Positions 34,749 through 44,606 of a DNA stretch of 64,000 nucleotides are shown piece by piece. Source of the stretch: Anaerosphaera multitolerans (GTDB lineage Bacteria > Bacillota > Clostridia > Tissierellales > Peptoniphilaceae); the NCBI RefSeq assembly GCF_004006535.1, contig NZ_RLIH01000002.1:186001-250000 (forward strand), read 5' to 3'. The notes under the pieces were generated by a model that saw nothing but the letters and a program-made list of their open reading frames with translations, searched no databases and was not told the origin of the DNA. Numbering within the stretch: position 1 is the first letter of the stretch; the number at the start of each line of letters is the position of its first letter. The position numbers were made by a program, and so were the translations under genes.

Positions 34749-35921
34749 ATGAAAAAATGGTTATTTACTTCTGAATCGGTAACTGAGGGACATCCTGATA
34801 AAGTATGTGATCAAATCTCAGATGCTGTTTTAGATGCAATACTAGAAAAAGACAAAAATGCAAGAGTTGCTTGTGAAACCATAGCAACTACCGGACTTGT
34901 ACTTATTACAGGTGAGATTACTACAAAAACCTATGTGGATTTTACTTCAGTAGTTAGGAAGACATTAGATGAAATAGGTTATAATAGGGCTAAAATAGGT
35001 TTTGACAGTGAGACCTGTTCCGTACTAAGTGCAATTAATGAGCAAAGCCCGGACATAGCTATGGGCGTAGACAGATTTAAAGAAGATGAGGGCGTAGATG
35101 AATTTGATGCAGTGGGAGCGGGAGACCAGGGAATGATGTTTGGTTATGCCTGCAACGAAACTGAAGAGTATATGCCTCTGCCGATTTCCCTTGCACATAA
35201 AATGGCTAGAAAACTCACTGAAGTGAGGAAGAACAACGTATTGGATTATTTAAGACCTGATGGGAAAACTCAGGTTACAGTGGAGTATGAAGATGGAAAA
35301 CCCATTAGAATTGAAAATATAGTGGTATCAACTCAGCACAATCCCGACGTTGAACTGGATACTATAAGGGAAGATATTTTAAGAGAAGTTGTATTTAAAG
35401 TGGTACCTGAAAATATGGTAGATAAAAATACAAAGTATCATATAAACCCGACGGGAAGATTTGTAATGGGAGGACCTATTGCAGATGCGGGACTTACGGG
35501 AAGAAAGATAATAGTTGATACTTATGGTGGCTATGCAAGACATGGAGGTGGAGCTTTTTCCGGCAAGGATCCTACAAAGGTAGATAGGTCAGCTACCTAC
35601 TATGCAAGATATATTGCCAAAAACATAGTTGCGGCAGGAATTGCTGATAAGTGTGAAATAGGACTTGCCTATGCTATAGGAATTGCAAGACCTACTTCAA
35701 TTTATGTGGAGACCTTTGGAACAGGAAAACTTTGTGACAATGAAATTGAAAAAATTGTAAATGAAATTTTTGATGCAAGGCCGGCAGCAATAATAAAGAA
35801 CTTGGATTTACTAAGACCTATTTACAAACAAGTTGCAGTTTACGGACACTTTGGCAGAAATGATTTGGATTTACCTTGGGAAAAACTGGATAAGGTGGAA
35901 GAATTAAAGAAATATTTATAA
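34749..35921 (+). CDS. metK: S-adenosylmethionine synthetase
   Basis: A 390-residue MetK, making S-adenosylmethionine from methionine and ATP with release of phosphate and pyrophosphate. Signature parts are [23 protein letters not shown] (N-terminal, ATP and magnesium), [12 protein letters not shown] (near 120), and [17 protein letters not shown] (near 258). It is the only gene behind the SAM-I riboswitch, so its product feeds back on its own transcription. AGGAGG precedes the ATG, and a hairpin follows the stop. Confidence 0.98.
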   Translation: MKKWLFTSESVTEGHPDKVCDQISDAVLDAILEKDKNARVACETIATTGLVLITGEITTKTYVDFTSVVRKTLDEIGYNRAKIGFDSETCSVLSAINEQSPDIAMGVDRFKEDEGVDEFDAVGAGDQGMMFGYACNETEEYMPLPISLAHKMARKLTEVRKNNVLDYLRPDGKTQVTVEYEDGKPIRIENIVVSTQHNPDVELDTIREDILREVVFKVVPENMVDKNTKYHINPTGRFVMGGPIADAGLTGRKIIVDTYGGYARHGGGAFSGKDPTKVDRSATYYARYIAKNIVAAGIADKCEIGLAYAIGIARPTSIYVETFGTGKLCDNEIEKIVNEIFDARPAAIIKNLDLLRPIYKQVAVYGHFGRNDLDLPWEKLDKVEELKKYL

Positions 35922-35925
35922 TGAA

Positions 35926-35955
35926 GATACTAAGTGAAAAGCTTAGTATTTTTTA
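35926..35955 (+). terminator. Intrinsic terminator of metK
   Basis: Stem ATACTAAG (35927-35934) / CTTAGTAT (35942-35949) followed by T residues. Confidence 0.85.
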
Positions 35956-36019
35956 TAAAGTATTATAATCTCCTTTTATTATCCATTTCTTTATAATACA
36001 ATTATTTTAGGAGATGGCT

Positions 36020-38209
36020 ATGATTGAAATTAATGGTGTAGTGGAAAAAATAATATATAGAAATGAAGACAATGGATATACTGTTGCCTTGTTTAACTCT
36101 GAAGATGAAAGTTTAACAGTAGTGGGAAATTGTATTGAGCTTAAAACTTCAATGGAATATGAGTTAAAGGGAGATTTTATTCATCACAACAAGTATGGGG
36201 AACAGTTTCAATTTAAAGAAGTAATAGAAATACTGCCCCAGTCGGAAAAGGGGATAATAAAGTATCTTTCCAGTGGAATAATTCCCTATATAGGAGAAAA
36301 AACAGCCGAGAAAATAGTCGATAGTTTTAAAGAAGATACTTTGAAAATTATTGAGGAAAATCCTGAGAGATTATTGGAGATAGAAGGTATTGGTCCTCAG
36401 AAATTTGAAAAGATAAAAGCTGCTCTAAGTGAAAATAAAGAGTTAAGAGAAATTATGATTTTTTTAAATGGCTATGATTTGGGAACTAATCTTGCCATTA
36501 AAATATATAAGCAATATGATGCAATGGCAATAGATGTCATAAAGGAAAATCCCTACAGGCTTGCTGAGGATATAAAGGGCATAGGATTTAAAAAAGCAGA
36601 TTCCATAGCAAGGGCTATGGGTTTTGATGAAAACTCTAAAGAGCGAAGAAGAGCTGCGTTAAAGTATAGTCTTTCCATGGCGGCAGGAGAGGGGCACAGT
36701 TTTTTGCCGGAGGAAGTTCTTATAAAGAGGACTTTGAAACTTATAAACTCCACTGAAAGAGAACTTAAAGAAGAAATAACTCAGCTTGCATTAGACGATA
36801 GATTTATTTTGGAGAGGGATGAGGAGCAAATTAACTGTTATTATGCTCCATACCTTAGAGCGGAAAATTATATTGCAGGAAAGATAAGGGAAATAGTGGA
36901 TTATAAATTTGCAGTTCCCTTTGATATTGGCGAGGCTTTAAGTAAAATTGAAGCAAAGCAAAATTTTAAATTTGCCAGGAATCAAGTTGAAGCTGTAATA
37001 GAAGCTGTAAAAAACGGAATACTTATAATTACAGGAGGTCCCGGTACAGGTAAGACTACTACTTTAAAGGCCATTATAGAAATATTTGAACTTATGGAAA
37101 AAAAGGTATTTCTAGCCGCCCCTACAGGACGTGCAGCTAAGAGGATGAAAGAAGCTACTTCCAGAGAGGCTTCAACAATACACAAACTTTTAGATATAGG
37201 ATTTTCAAATGATGAAAGTATAAATTATGGCTACGAAGAGGACAATTTTATAGACTGTGACGTTTTAATAGTAGATGAAGTAAGTATGGTTGACTTAATG
37301 CTTATGAGTACGCTTTTAAGATCGCTTAAGGCAGGAACAAGATTGATTTTAGTGGGAGATAAGGACCAGCTGCCCTCTGTGGGTGCGGGTAACGTACTGG
37401 CAGATTTAATAGAAAGTGAAAAAATTCAGGTGGTAAACTTAAATGAGGTCTTTAGACAGTCGGAGAAGTCTATGATAATTGAAAATGCCCATTTAATAAA
37501 TAGAGGTTTACCTCCGAAGATTACGAATAACAGAGAGTTCTTTTTAATTAATGAAAGTGATGAGAGAAAGACTTTGGAAACTATTACGGAATTAGTAAAG
37601 GACAGGCTTCCCAATTACTATGGTATCAGTAGCGGTGAAATTCAAGTGCTTTCTCCTATGCGAAAGGGCATAGTGGGAGTTAATAATTTAAATAGGACGC
37701 TTCAAAGAGTTTTAAATGCTAGGGGTAAAGAGATTGTATCCGGAGAGGATGTCTTAAGAGTTGGCGACAAGGTAATGCAGACTAAGAATAACTACAACCT
37801 CGAGTACAGTATTGAGTCCGACTTTTACGCAGAAGACGGCAAGGGTGTTTTTAACGGCGATATTGGATATATTAGTGAAATAGATGAAGATGATAAAACT
37901 GTTACAGTTTTATACGATGAAATAAAAAAAGTTAAGTATGAATACGCAGATATAGATGATTTGGCTTTGGCCTATGCGTCTACAATTCATAAATCTCAAG
38001 GGTCTGAGTTTCCCGTTGTAATAATTCCGCTTCACTATGGACCCTATATTTTACTTACGAGAAATTTAATCTATACGGCAATTACCAGAGCGAAACTAGC
38101 TGTAGTATTAGTGGGCGAGTACAAGTACTTGGAAGTTATGATAAAGAACAATAGAATATCAAAGCGATATTCAAATCTTCGAAAAAAGTTGGTAGAAAAT
38201 GTTAAATAA
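36020..38209 (+). CDS. recD2: RecD2-type ATP-dependent DNA helicase
   Basis: A 729-residue superfamily 1B 5'-3' helicase of the RecD/TraA (RecD2) type, found in bacteria without the helicase acting in a RecBCD complex and involved in repair and fork stability. It has the RecD2 N-terminal OB-like domain and helix-hairpin-helix region (GIGPQKFEKI, NPYRLAEDIKGIGFKKAD), then Walker A GGPGTGKTTT near 338, Walker B DVLIVDEVSMVD, the GDKDQLPSVGAG motif and the C-terminal YASTIHKSQGSEFP motif. AGGAG abuts an ATG at 36014, so the ATG at 36020 with normal spacing is chosen. It overlaps comFC by 11 bases. Confidence 0.95.
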   Translation: MIEINGVVEKIIYRNEDNGYTVALFNSEDESLTVVGNCIELKTSMEYELKGDFIHHNKYGEQFQFKEVIEILPQSEKGIIKYLSSGIIPYIGEKTAEKIVDSFKEDTLKIIEENPERLLEIEGIGPQKFEKIKAALSENKELREIMIFLNGYDLGTNLAIKIYKQYDAMAIDVIKENPYRLAEDIKGIGFKKADSIARAMGFDENSKERRRAALKYSLSMAAGEGHSFLPEEVLIKRTLKLINSTERELKEEITQLALDDRFILERDEEQINCYYAPYLRAENYIAGKIREIVDYKFAVPFDIGEALSKIEAKQNFKFARNQVEAVIEAVKNGILIITGGPGTGKTTTLKAIIEIFELMEKKVFLAAPTGRAAKRMKEATSREASTIHKLLDIGFSNDESINYGYEEDNFIDCDVLIVDEVSMVDLMLMSTLLRSLKAGTRLILVGDKDQLPSVGAGNVLADLIESEKIQVVNLNEVFRQSEKSMIIENAHLINRGLPPKITNNREFFLINESDERKTLETITELVKDRLPNYYGISSGEIQVLSPMRKGIVGVNNLNRTLQRVLNARGKEIVSGEDVLRVGDKVMQTKNNYNLEYSIESDFYAEDGKGVFNGDIGYISEIDEDDKTVTVLYDEIKKVKYEYADIDDLALAYASTIHKSQGSEFPVVIIPLHYGPYILLTRNLIYTAITRAKLAVVLVGEYKYLEVMIKNNRISKRYSNLRKKLVENVK

Positions 38210-38831
38210 TGTTTTCCCCTTTGAAAAATCCTGTGCATTTTGTAATTCCAAAAAAATTTATAAGTATGGAATCTGTGAAGAGTGTTATGACAATTTAAAT
38301 ATGGATATAAGTTTTCATAAAAATTTAAACTATGTAGATGAAATAATTATAGGGTGCGAGTACAATGATTTTTTAAAGGATAAAATAAGGAGATTTAAAT
38401 TTAAAGATGAAACCCATCTCTATAAATTTTTCGGTGAGATGCTAATTGATTTAATATTTAAAAATGACATTCACAGAAATTACAAAGTAGTGACTTCAGT
38501 TCCCATGCATAAAAAATCCCTTAAAAAAAGAGGATATAATCAAAGTGAATTAATGGCAAAATATATTTCGGAAAATACTTTAATACCATACTGTGATCTT
38601 TTAGAAAAAGTTTTGGAAACAAAGGATCAGGTGGGTTTAGATTTTTTGGAGAGGGGAGAAAATTTAAAGGGAGCCTTTAGATGTGCGGGGAATTTAAGAG
38701 ATAAAAGGATAATAATCGTAGATGATATTATTACCACGGGCTCAACTGTTGATGAACTTGGCAAGCTTTTAAAGGAAAAAGGAGCAAAAAAAGTAGCTGC
38801 ATTAATAGTAGCTACTCGTCAGTTTCTATAA
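38199..38831 (+). CDS. comFC: ComF-family phosphoribosyltransferase-like protein
   Basis: A 210-residue ComF/GntX-type protein linked to DNA uptake and fork-associated DNA metabolism in other Firmicutes. The N-terminus has a zinc finger of two cysteine pairs (CAFC near 12-15 and CEEC near 30-33). The C-terminal half is a phosphoribosyltransferase fold with the PRPP motif IIIVDDIITTGSTVDE. SVPMHKKSLKKRGYNQSE is the other conserved family segment. It overlaps recD2 and converges with the YihY gene, with a 20-base overlap of the two coding ends. Confidence 0.9.
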   Translation: MLNNVFPFEKSCAFCNSKKIYKYGICEECYDNLNMDISFHKNLNYVDEIIIGCEYNDFLKDKIRRFKFKDETHLYKFFGEMLIDLIFKNDIHRNYKVVTSVPMHKKSLKKRGYNQSELMAKYISENTLIPYCDLLEKVLETKDQVGLDFLERGENLKGAFRCAGNLRDKRIIIVDDIITTGSTVDELGKLLKEKGAKKVAALIVATRQFL

Positions 38832-39747
38832 TAAAATTTTTAAGTACGGATTCTTTTCTTTGAATAAGGTCCGTATTTTTATCTACATACATGCTGAAAA
38901 GCACTGCGTTTATTTCCGCTCCTAAGAGAATTATCATATTCATAAGCCATATCCAAATCAAAAGCACTATTATACTTCCTAAAGAACCGTAAGTAATGGA
39001 ATAGTTGCTAAAGTGAATTACATAGTACCCGAAGAACTTAGTAACAAGTATGGCGCTAAATGTGGCAATAATTGCACCGGGTATTGCAATTTTAAACCTT
39101 AGATGACTTCTCAGTTTAGGGTCCAAGCTAAATCTATAGAGTAAAAATAAAATAATAATAATATAGATTATTGGAATAAATAAACTTAAACTGTTCCAAA
39201 GAGATATTACTTCGTTATTTAAGTCGAAAAAAGACACTGCCTTTGTAACAATTAAGTCTCCAAAGACTTGAGTAAGTAAGAGTAGCATTATCATAACTAT
39301 TAAAGCCAATGTAAAAAAAACAGCTATGGCCTTTGCTTTAATGTAATTTCGCTTATCCTTTGAACCGTAGGCCAAATTTATATTTTTCATAATTTGTTTA
39401 ATTACAGTTGAAGAAGTCCAAAGTCCGGCAATTACCGAGATGGAAAATAGACCTCCGGAACTTTTAGTGCTGATTTCATTTAAAAAGGAAATTATTATGT
39501 CTTTTGCATACTGCGGCAGGTATTCCAAGTATTCCAAAAGAGCCTCTGAACTTAAAATATTTGTAAAGTTAATGGCGTTTAAGAGAGCTATTAAGAAAGG
39601 AAACATTGAAAGAATAGTGAAATAAACTAAACTTCCACTTATTTCAAAAATCCTGTGTTCAAAAAATCTATATATCAGTTTATCAAAAAAAATAAATATA
39701 CTATTATTTTGATGTTTTTCTATAAATTTATTAATAAATTTAAGCAT
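38812..39747 (-). CDS. YihY/UPF0761 (BrkB-like) membrane protein
   Basis: A 311-residue integral membrane protein with six hydrophobic segments. Family landmarks are the N-terminal EISGSLVYFTILSMFPFL, the central GLFSISVIAGLWTSSTVIKQIMKNINLAYG and LGSIIVLLIWIWLMNMIILLGAEINA near the C-terminus. YihY proteins were once misassigned as RNase BN; their true function is unknown. The gene is minus strand, convergent with comFC, with AGGTG before the ATG. No terminator separates the convergent pair because the coding ends overlap. Confidence 0.9.
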   Translation of the reverse strand: MLKFINKFIEKHQNNSIFIFFDKLIYRFFEHRIFEISGSLVYFTILSMFPFLIALLNAINFTNILSSEALLEYLEYLPQYAKDIIISFLNEISTKSSGGLFSISVIAGLWTSSTVIKQIMKNINLAYGSKDKRNYIKAKAIAVFFTLALIVMIMLLLLTQVFGDLIVTKAVSFFDLNNEVISLWNSLSLFIPIIYIIIILFLLYRFSLDPKLRSHLRFKIAIPGAIIATFSAILVTKFFGYYVIHFSNYSITYGSLGSIIVLLIWIWLMNMIILLGAEINAVLFSMYVDKNTDLIQRKESVLKNFIIETDE

Positions 39748-39832
39748 TGTAACACCTCATAATTTTAAATTATATCATAAATGTTAATAAAATAAACATA
39801 TTGTGATAAAATGATAAAAAAGGAGGGATGTT

Positions 39833-40525
39833 GTGAATTATAATATTCTCGTATGCGATGATGAAAAGGATATAGTCTTGGCCTTGGAAATATATTTAAA
39901 GGCTGAAGGATATGAGGTATTTAAAGCCTATGACGGATATGAGGCTCTTGAAATACTGGAAAAAGAGCAGATTCACTTGGTGTTAATGGATCTTATGATG
40001 CCGGGCTTAGATGGAATATCTACAATATTAAAAATCAGAGAAGAGAAAAATATTCCAATTATAATATTATCTGCAAAATCAGAAATTACAGATAAAATAA
40101 TAGGCTTAAATGTAGGGGCTGATGACTATATAGTAAAACCTTTTAATGCCATAGAATTAGTGGCTAGAGTTAACTCAGTACTTAGAAGGTTTACTACTTT
40201 GGGAAGTGCGGAAATAGATAAGGACGTCTATTCAGTGGGAAGAGTTACTTTAAATGACAGCTCCAAGGAAGTCTTAGTTGATAACGTACCTGTGAGCTTA
40301 ACTCCCTATGAATATAAAATATTGTTACTGCTAATGAAGAACAAGTCAAAGGTTTTTAATTCCGATGAGATATATAAAGAGGTGTGGGAGGAAGAAGCCC
40401 ACGATGTGAAGAAGGTAATTTCCGTTCATATTTCTCATTTAAGGGATAAGATAGAAATAAATCCAAGGAAGCCTGACTTAATAAAGAGCGTCTATGGAAT
40501 GGGTTATAAAATAGAGGATAAATAA
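39833..40525 (+). CDS. OmpR/PhoB-family response regulator
   Basis: A 230-residue two-component regulator. The receiver domain covers residues 1-118 with acidic residues D9/D10, phospho-acceptor D53 in LMDLMMPG, and the switch lysine in IVKPFNA. The C-terminal winged helix (about 130-228) contains LTPYEYKILLLLMKN and SVHISHLRDKIE...YGMGYKIE. The start is GTG behind AAGGAGGG. The stop overlaps the start of the kinase gene by one base, so the pair is translated together. Targets are unknown. Confidence 0.95.
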   Translation: MNYNILVCDDEKDIVLALEIYLKAEGYEVFKAYDGYEALEILEKEQIHLVLMDLMMPGLDGISTILKIREEKNIPIIILSAKSEITDKIIGLNVGADDYIVKPFNAIELVARVNSVLRRFTTLGSAEIDKDVYSVGRVTLNDSSKEVLVDNVPVSLTPYEYKILLLLMKNKSKVFNSDEIYKEVWEEEAHDVKKVISVHISHLRDKIEINPRKPDLIKSVYGMGYKIEDK

Positions 40526-41736
40526 TGGTAGCGACTAAAGATGTGAAATTTGAATTTAAACGGCTTTACAAGTACATTAGAGATGATGTGGACTTGGAGT
40601 GGGTTTTGTTAAATTGTTTAATAGCAGGTTCTTTAATATATGGCAAGTTGGGATACTATGCCGGAGTTATAATATTTTCAGCTGTGGTGCTTATTAAAAT
40701 CTTTGCTAAAAATTTAATTAATTCAATTTTCACTTTAAAGTTGGCCCTTGAAACTGAGGGAAATAAAATTTATCTTTCCTTCGTATTTTTAAATTTATTT
40801 ATGGCGATGCTGCTGGTTCAAATTGACTATTCAGGATTTGCCAGCTTTATGGTTCTAGTAGTAATTAGAACGGTTTTAGGAATTGAAAATATGTATGTTC
40901 AGAATTTAATTTTAACTGATTTAATTGAAGGACTGTATAATTGGGGGGAGACGGGAGATGTATCATCTCTGGCTTCAAAGAAAACTTTAGAGAGTGCAAA
41001 GTTTTTAAATTCAATAAAGGAACAGATAAGTGAATCAGTAGATAAAAAAATGGAATCGGAGTATTTAAAAACCGAGTTGATTACCAATATCTCTCATGAC
41101 TTAAAAACTCCTTTGACCTCTATAGTAAATTATACAGACATACTGGGAAAGAAAGATGTTATGGACGATGAGGCAAGAGAATATATTAAGGTACTTGGAC
41201 GTAATTCAGAGCGTTTAAAAAATTTAGTAGTAGATTTAATTTATGCCTCTAAGACCGGTTCGGGAGACGTTAAAGTTGAAAAGAGTTTTATAGATTTTAA
41301 TGAATTGGTCTCTCAAATATACGGAGACTATGACGAGGTTTTAAAACGAAAAAATGTAGAATTTGTTTATAATTATGGGAGCGAGGAAATTCCTCTTTAC
41401 ACTGATGGAAATATACTTTCTAGAATAATTCAAAATTTAATTTCCAACGCCTATAAGTATTCAAAGTCCGGAACTAAAATAGTTGCAAATACAAAGTACA
41501 GTGAGGACTATGTATTTTTTTCCATAGAGAACGTTTCAGATCAAAAAATTGAATTTACGGAAAAGGAGCTTTTTAATGAATTAGTAAAATCTGAAAAATC
41601 AAGGACCACTGAAGGTTCCGGACTAGGACTTTACATTGCCAAAAATTTGGCGGAAATTCTTGGAGGAAGCTTGTCCTTAAAAATGGAAAATGATATTTTT
41701 AAAGTTATATTGGAATTTAAAAAAGATTTATCCTAA
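40525..41736 (+). CDS. Sensor histidine kinase
   Basis: A 403-residue membrane histidine kinase. Several hydrophobic segments in residues 20-125 form a membrane sensor without a large extracellular domain. The H-box is ISHDLKTPLTSIVNY near 190. N-box (IIQNLISNAYKYS) and G-box (GSGLGLYIAKNLAE) follow. It should phosphorylate the regulator encoded just upstream. A short sensor embedded in the membrane suggests sensing of membrane or envelope stress, as in intramembrane-sensing kinases, which is inference. A bidirectional hairpin ends the operon. Confidence 0.92.
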   Translation: MVATKDVKFEFKRLYKYIRDDVDLEWVLLNCLIAGSLIYGKLGYYAGVIIFSAVVLIKIFAKNLINSIFTLKLALETEGNKIYLSFVFLNLFMAMLLVQIDYSGFASFMVLVVIRTVLGIENMYVQNLILTDLIEGLYNWGETGDVSSLASKKTLESAKFLNSIKEQISESVDKKMESEYLKTELITNISHDLKTPLTSIVNYTDILGKKDVMDDEAREYIKVLGRNSERLKNLVVDLIYASKTGSGDVKVEKSFIDFNELVSQIYGDYDEVLKRKNVEFVYNYGSEEIPLYTDGNILSRIIQNLISNAYKYSKSGTKIVANTKYSEDYVFFSIENVSDQKIEFTEKELFNELVKSEKSRTTEGSGLGLYIAKNLAEILGGSLSLKMENDIFKVILEFKKDLS

Positions 41737-41755
41737 ATTATATTTTGATATTTAA

Positions 41756-41790
41756 AACCCCTAAATCCGGACAAGGATTTAGGGGTTCAG
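41756..41790. terminator. Bidirectional intrinsic terminator
   Basis: Perfect 13-pair stem AACCCCTAAATCC (41756-41768) / GGATTTAGGGGTT (41775-41787) between the kinase gene and the convergent unknown gene. Confidence 0.88.
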
Positions 41791-41815
41791 TTTAAAATCT
41801 GATTTTGATTTATTT

Positions 41816-43522
41816 TTAAATTGTAAGTTCAATAACCTTAGCCTTTTTTGAACTTTTAATGTAATAGTCAATAAGTGTATCGCTTAGAAAGGTCTTTTTA
41901 ATAATATTGTTTTCAAAGTTAATTATATTTAAATTTGAAATTAACTCTATAATATAAAGATTGTCCTTGTTAAAATTTATTTCATCTAAGATAATAAACG
42001 TGTTTTTTTCCTTTAATAGCTGGGCGATGCTTTGAATAGTATATCCTAATTTTTTCACAGTGCTTGGTTTTAAAAAGCTTAAAAGGAAGTTTTCATTAAA
42101 AATACTGTGAATAAATATGGCATATTGCTCTGAGGGTTCAAAGGATAAAAAGTGGTTAATTCTTTCAGTTAAATCAGCCGCATTTGAATCTTCCTTAATT
42201 TGTATAATATTCTTAGCAAGAGAAAAATTAAAGAATAAATCTATAAGGGGATAGTGGATCTGTCTTTTGGTCTTAACTTCTTTAATGGGCTTTAAGTTTA
42301 ATTCATCTGCGATTAAATTTATAAAGTAGGGAGTTATCTCCTTTGAATTTTTAGAAACTTTAACATTGTATAAAGTGAAGAATTCCAAAAAATTATCATA
42401 GTAATCTAAAAGTTCAATTAACATATCATCAGGTATGTTATCCGATATATCTTCATCAAAGTAGAAGTTATTAAGGGAATTTTCCATGATGTCATTATAA
42501 TAAAAGAAACTATTTAAACATTGAGTAAGTTCATCTGCCGCCTTTTTATACTTTTCATCATACCTTAAAGCATATTCGTAAAAATATTTTAAGTGAGAAA
42601 TAGTTCTGTAAAGCTCCACCTTTGTATATACAAAGCCATCTCTAGCTGCATTTTCCAAAACTTTACCAAATTCATAATCAGAGAAGGTGGAATAACTTGC
42701 CTCAGTATCTTCAAATTGACTCCTATATAGGGCGGAAATGTAGTAGAAAAACTCTTCCGCATCAATATTGTATTTAACTCTTGCGTACTGTAGGAATTTA
42801 TCTACGATCATTCTATCTTTTTCATGAAACATTTTTCTTAAAAGTGCTTCTCTATTTTTATTTAAAACTTCAATATCTTCAAGTTCAATAAACTCCTTAT
42901 AGGAAATTGAAAATAAAAAGAATATATCAATTAAACTGTTCTTTAATAAGGGTATTAGATTTTTTATATTTTTATTTTGCTTTACAATAATTCCCTTGTT
43001 TTTAAAGAATTTATCCACTTTTTCCAGAAATAAAGTTTCAATTTCTTCGTTTATAGTTTCAATAATACTTAGCACAAAAGTATGGCCGTTGATTTCAATA
43101 AGTCTCACAAAAAGAATATCCCCTATATTAATTTCAGCTTCATAGAGTTGAGAATTTTCAAGGTTCAATTTTTTATTGAGAAATTTATCAACGGCACAAA
43201 TGGAATTTTCATCTAAGGAATTAACTTCAATTATAGTACAGTAGCTGCCAAGTAATGAGTTAACAGTAGATTGGACTACTTCCTCCTGGTATCCATAATC
43301 TAAATTGGAAAAAGACCTTATAATTAAAGTTAAATCCACATTGCTATTGGGATCATCAAGCAGGGAGTAAGCCTTAATTTCATTAATATCTATGGTAAGT
43401 TTTAAAAAGTTGTAAAGTTCGCTGTCATCTCCCATAAACTTTACAATGTTATTTATTTGTCTATAAAAATTTAAAGCAAAAAGATATTTTTGCTGTGTTA
43501 CTAAAAGATCATTCTGTTTCAT
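41816..43522 (-). CDS. Hypothetical protein paired with an FUSC-family gene
   Basis: A 568-residue cytoplasmic protein I do not recognise. It is rich in leucine, isoleucine, phenylalanine and acidic residues and looks mostly helical, with no signal peptide, membrane segment or familiar catalytic motif. The central region (about 190-330) has helical repeats that could be TPR-like, though no repeat unit stands out. The frame opens at a TTG at 43537, but GGAGA lies 5 bases before the ATG at 43522. The gene overlaps the FUSC gene upstream by 14 bases, so the two products probably work together. Confidence 0.6.
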   Translation of the reverse strand: MKQNDLLVTQQKYLFALNFYRQINNIVKFMGDDSELYNFLKLTIDINEIKAYSLLDDPNSNVDLTLIIRSFSNLDYGYQEEVVQSTVNSLLGSYCTIIEVNSLDENSICAVDKFLNKKLNLENSQLYEAEINIGDILFVRLIEINGHTFVLSIIETINEEIETLFLEKVDKFFKNKGIIVKQNKNIKNLIPLLKNSLIDIFFLFSISYKEFIELEDIEVLNKNREALLRKMFHEKDRMIVDKFLQYARVKYNIDAEEFFYYISALYRSQFEDTEASYSTFSDYEFGKVLENAARDGFVYTKVELYRTISHLKYFYEYALRYDEKYKKAADELTQCLNSFFYYNDIMENSLNNFYFDEDISDNIPDDMLIELLDYYDNFLEFFTLYNVKVSKNSKEITPYFINLIADELNLKPIKEVKTKRQIHYPLIDLFFNFSLAKNIIQIKEDSNAADLTERINHFLSFEPSEQYAIFIHSIFNENFLLSFLKPSTVKKLGYTIQSIAQLLKEKNTFIILDEINFNKDNLYIIELISNLNIINFENNIIKKTFLSDTLIDYYIKSSKKAKVIELTI

Positions 43523-44417
43523 TATTTTCTCCAACAAGCTTTTCTAAAATCAGTATATTTTCTAAAATCCTATGCATATGGTAATTAAATACCGAATTTA
43601 ACTCTCCCTCTAAATCACCGTCAATAACCAGAGTTAAAGAAAAAACTTCATTGATTAACTGCTTATTGGCTTTAGAAACGTAGGGAGATTTATCAAAGGA
43701 ATTTAACAGATTAAACCTCAGGTGTATGTCTTGAAGTAAATCTGTAATTCGTTTAGCTCTATCCATGTCAAAATCAACATGAAGAGGCGTATTTTTTTCA
43801 GATAATAAAAGTTCATATTGTTTAATAGTATTATTGTAAGAATCTTCAAAGTCGTCTATGTTGTGCTCTCTTTTGGAGATTAGCTCCATTATAAACTGTC
43901 TTGTATTCTCCAAAGTGTTTTTTGCCTCTGAAATAAAGTCGACATATACGTTTGGTGAAGAGATTAGATAATTTACTGCAATACCTATTATTATTCCCAA
44001 AAAAGTTCCCAAAATTCTGTTAAATCCATATATAAATTTATCTGTCTTTGAAGTAAAACCTGCTATAAATACAAGACATGATAACAGCACCATCTGTTTC
44101 ATATTAAAGACCTGTAAAATATAGATTATAATAATTATACCCAAACCGCCAAGAAGAGGTCTAATATAATCCCCGGCAGGTATGTAGGAAAAAGCAACAC
44201 CTAAAATAACTCCAAAGATGGCTGAAAACATTCTTTTTTTCACATCGTTATAACTTTCTGATAAAGATGATTTCATAGAAGTGATAGCCGGAATACACAT
44301 AAATATTGGAGAGTCCAGATTAAATATTAAGGAAATATAAAGACATAGAGTTACTGCAATAGCAGTCTTAATCACTCTCATACCTATTTTAATTTTAAAA
44401 TTTATTTTTTTGCTCAT
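43509..44417 (-). CDS. FUSC / aromatic acid exporter-family membrane protein
   Basis: A 302-residue protein with about six hydrophobic segments in the first 160 residues and a long helical cytoplasmic tail. It resembles ArAE_1/DUF939 half-size exporters: the N-terminal KIGMRVIKTAIAVTLCLYIS and the RMFSAIFGVILGVAFSY helix are typical, and the conserved FNRILGTFLGIIIGIAVNYL helix precedes the tail. Substrates in this family include aromatic acids, but none is known here. GGTGAT before ATG 44417 makes this start better than the GTG at 44426. It overlaps the unknown partner gene. Confidence 0.82.
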   Translation of the reverse strand: MSKKINFKIKIGMRVIKTAIAVTLCLYISLIFNLDSPIFMCIPAITSMKSSLSESYNDVKKRMFSAIFGVILGVAFSYIPAGDYIRPLLGGLGIIIIIYILQVFNMKQMVLLSCLVFIAGFTSKTDKFIYGFNRILGTFLGIIIGIAVNYLISSPNVYVDFISEAKNTLENTRQFIMELISKREHNIDDFEDSYNNTIKQYELLLSEKNTPLHVDFDMDRAKRITDLLQDIHLRFNLLNSFDKSPYVSKANKQLINEVFSLTLVIDGDLEGELNSVFNYHMHRILENILILEKLVGENNETE

Positions 44418-44505
44418 AATTATCACCGATTAGAATTATTATATCAGAGTGTATAAAAAAAAGCATCCACAGAGAATCAACAGCAGACAATTAGGCACCA
44501 ACAGT

Positions 44506-44534
44506 TTTACACAGACTTATCCACATTATCCACA
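44506..44534. promoter_or_regulatory. Cluster of DnaA boxes upstream of hpf
   Basis: Two abutting perfect DnaA boxes TTATCCACA lie at 44517-44525 and 44526-44534, with a one-mismatch box TTTTACACA at 44506-44514 and a partial ATCCACAGA near 44465. A TATAAT at 44550-44555 places the second box over the -35 position of a possible hpf promoter. No dnaA, dnaN, gyrase or other origin genes are nearby, so this looks like a regulatory or titration site and not oriC. Confidence 0.7.
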
Positions 44535-44606
44535 GATTTTAATGGTGAATATAATCGCAATAATAGGGTAAATGATATATAAGAAACTTGAGAGGAGTGT
44601 ATAAAT

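Noticed and set aside
44500-44540. Chromosome replication origin
   Set aside because: DnaA boxes are present, but there is no dnaA, dnaN, recF, gyrB or rpmH nearby and no clear unwinding element, so only a regulatory or titration site is claimed.
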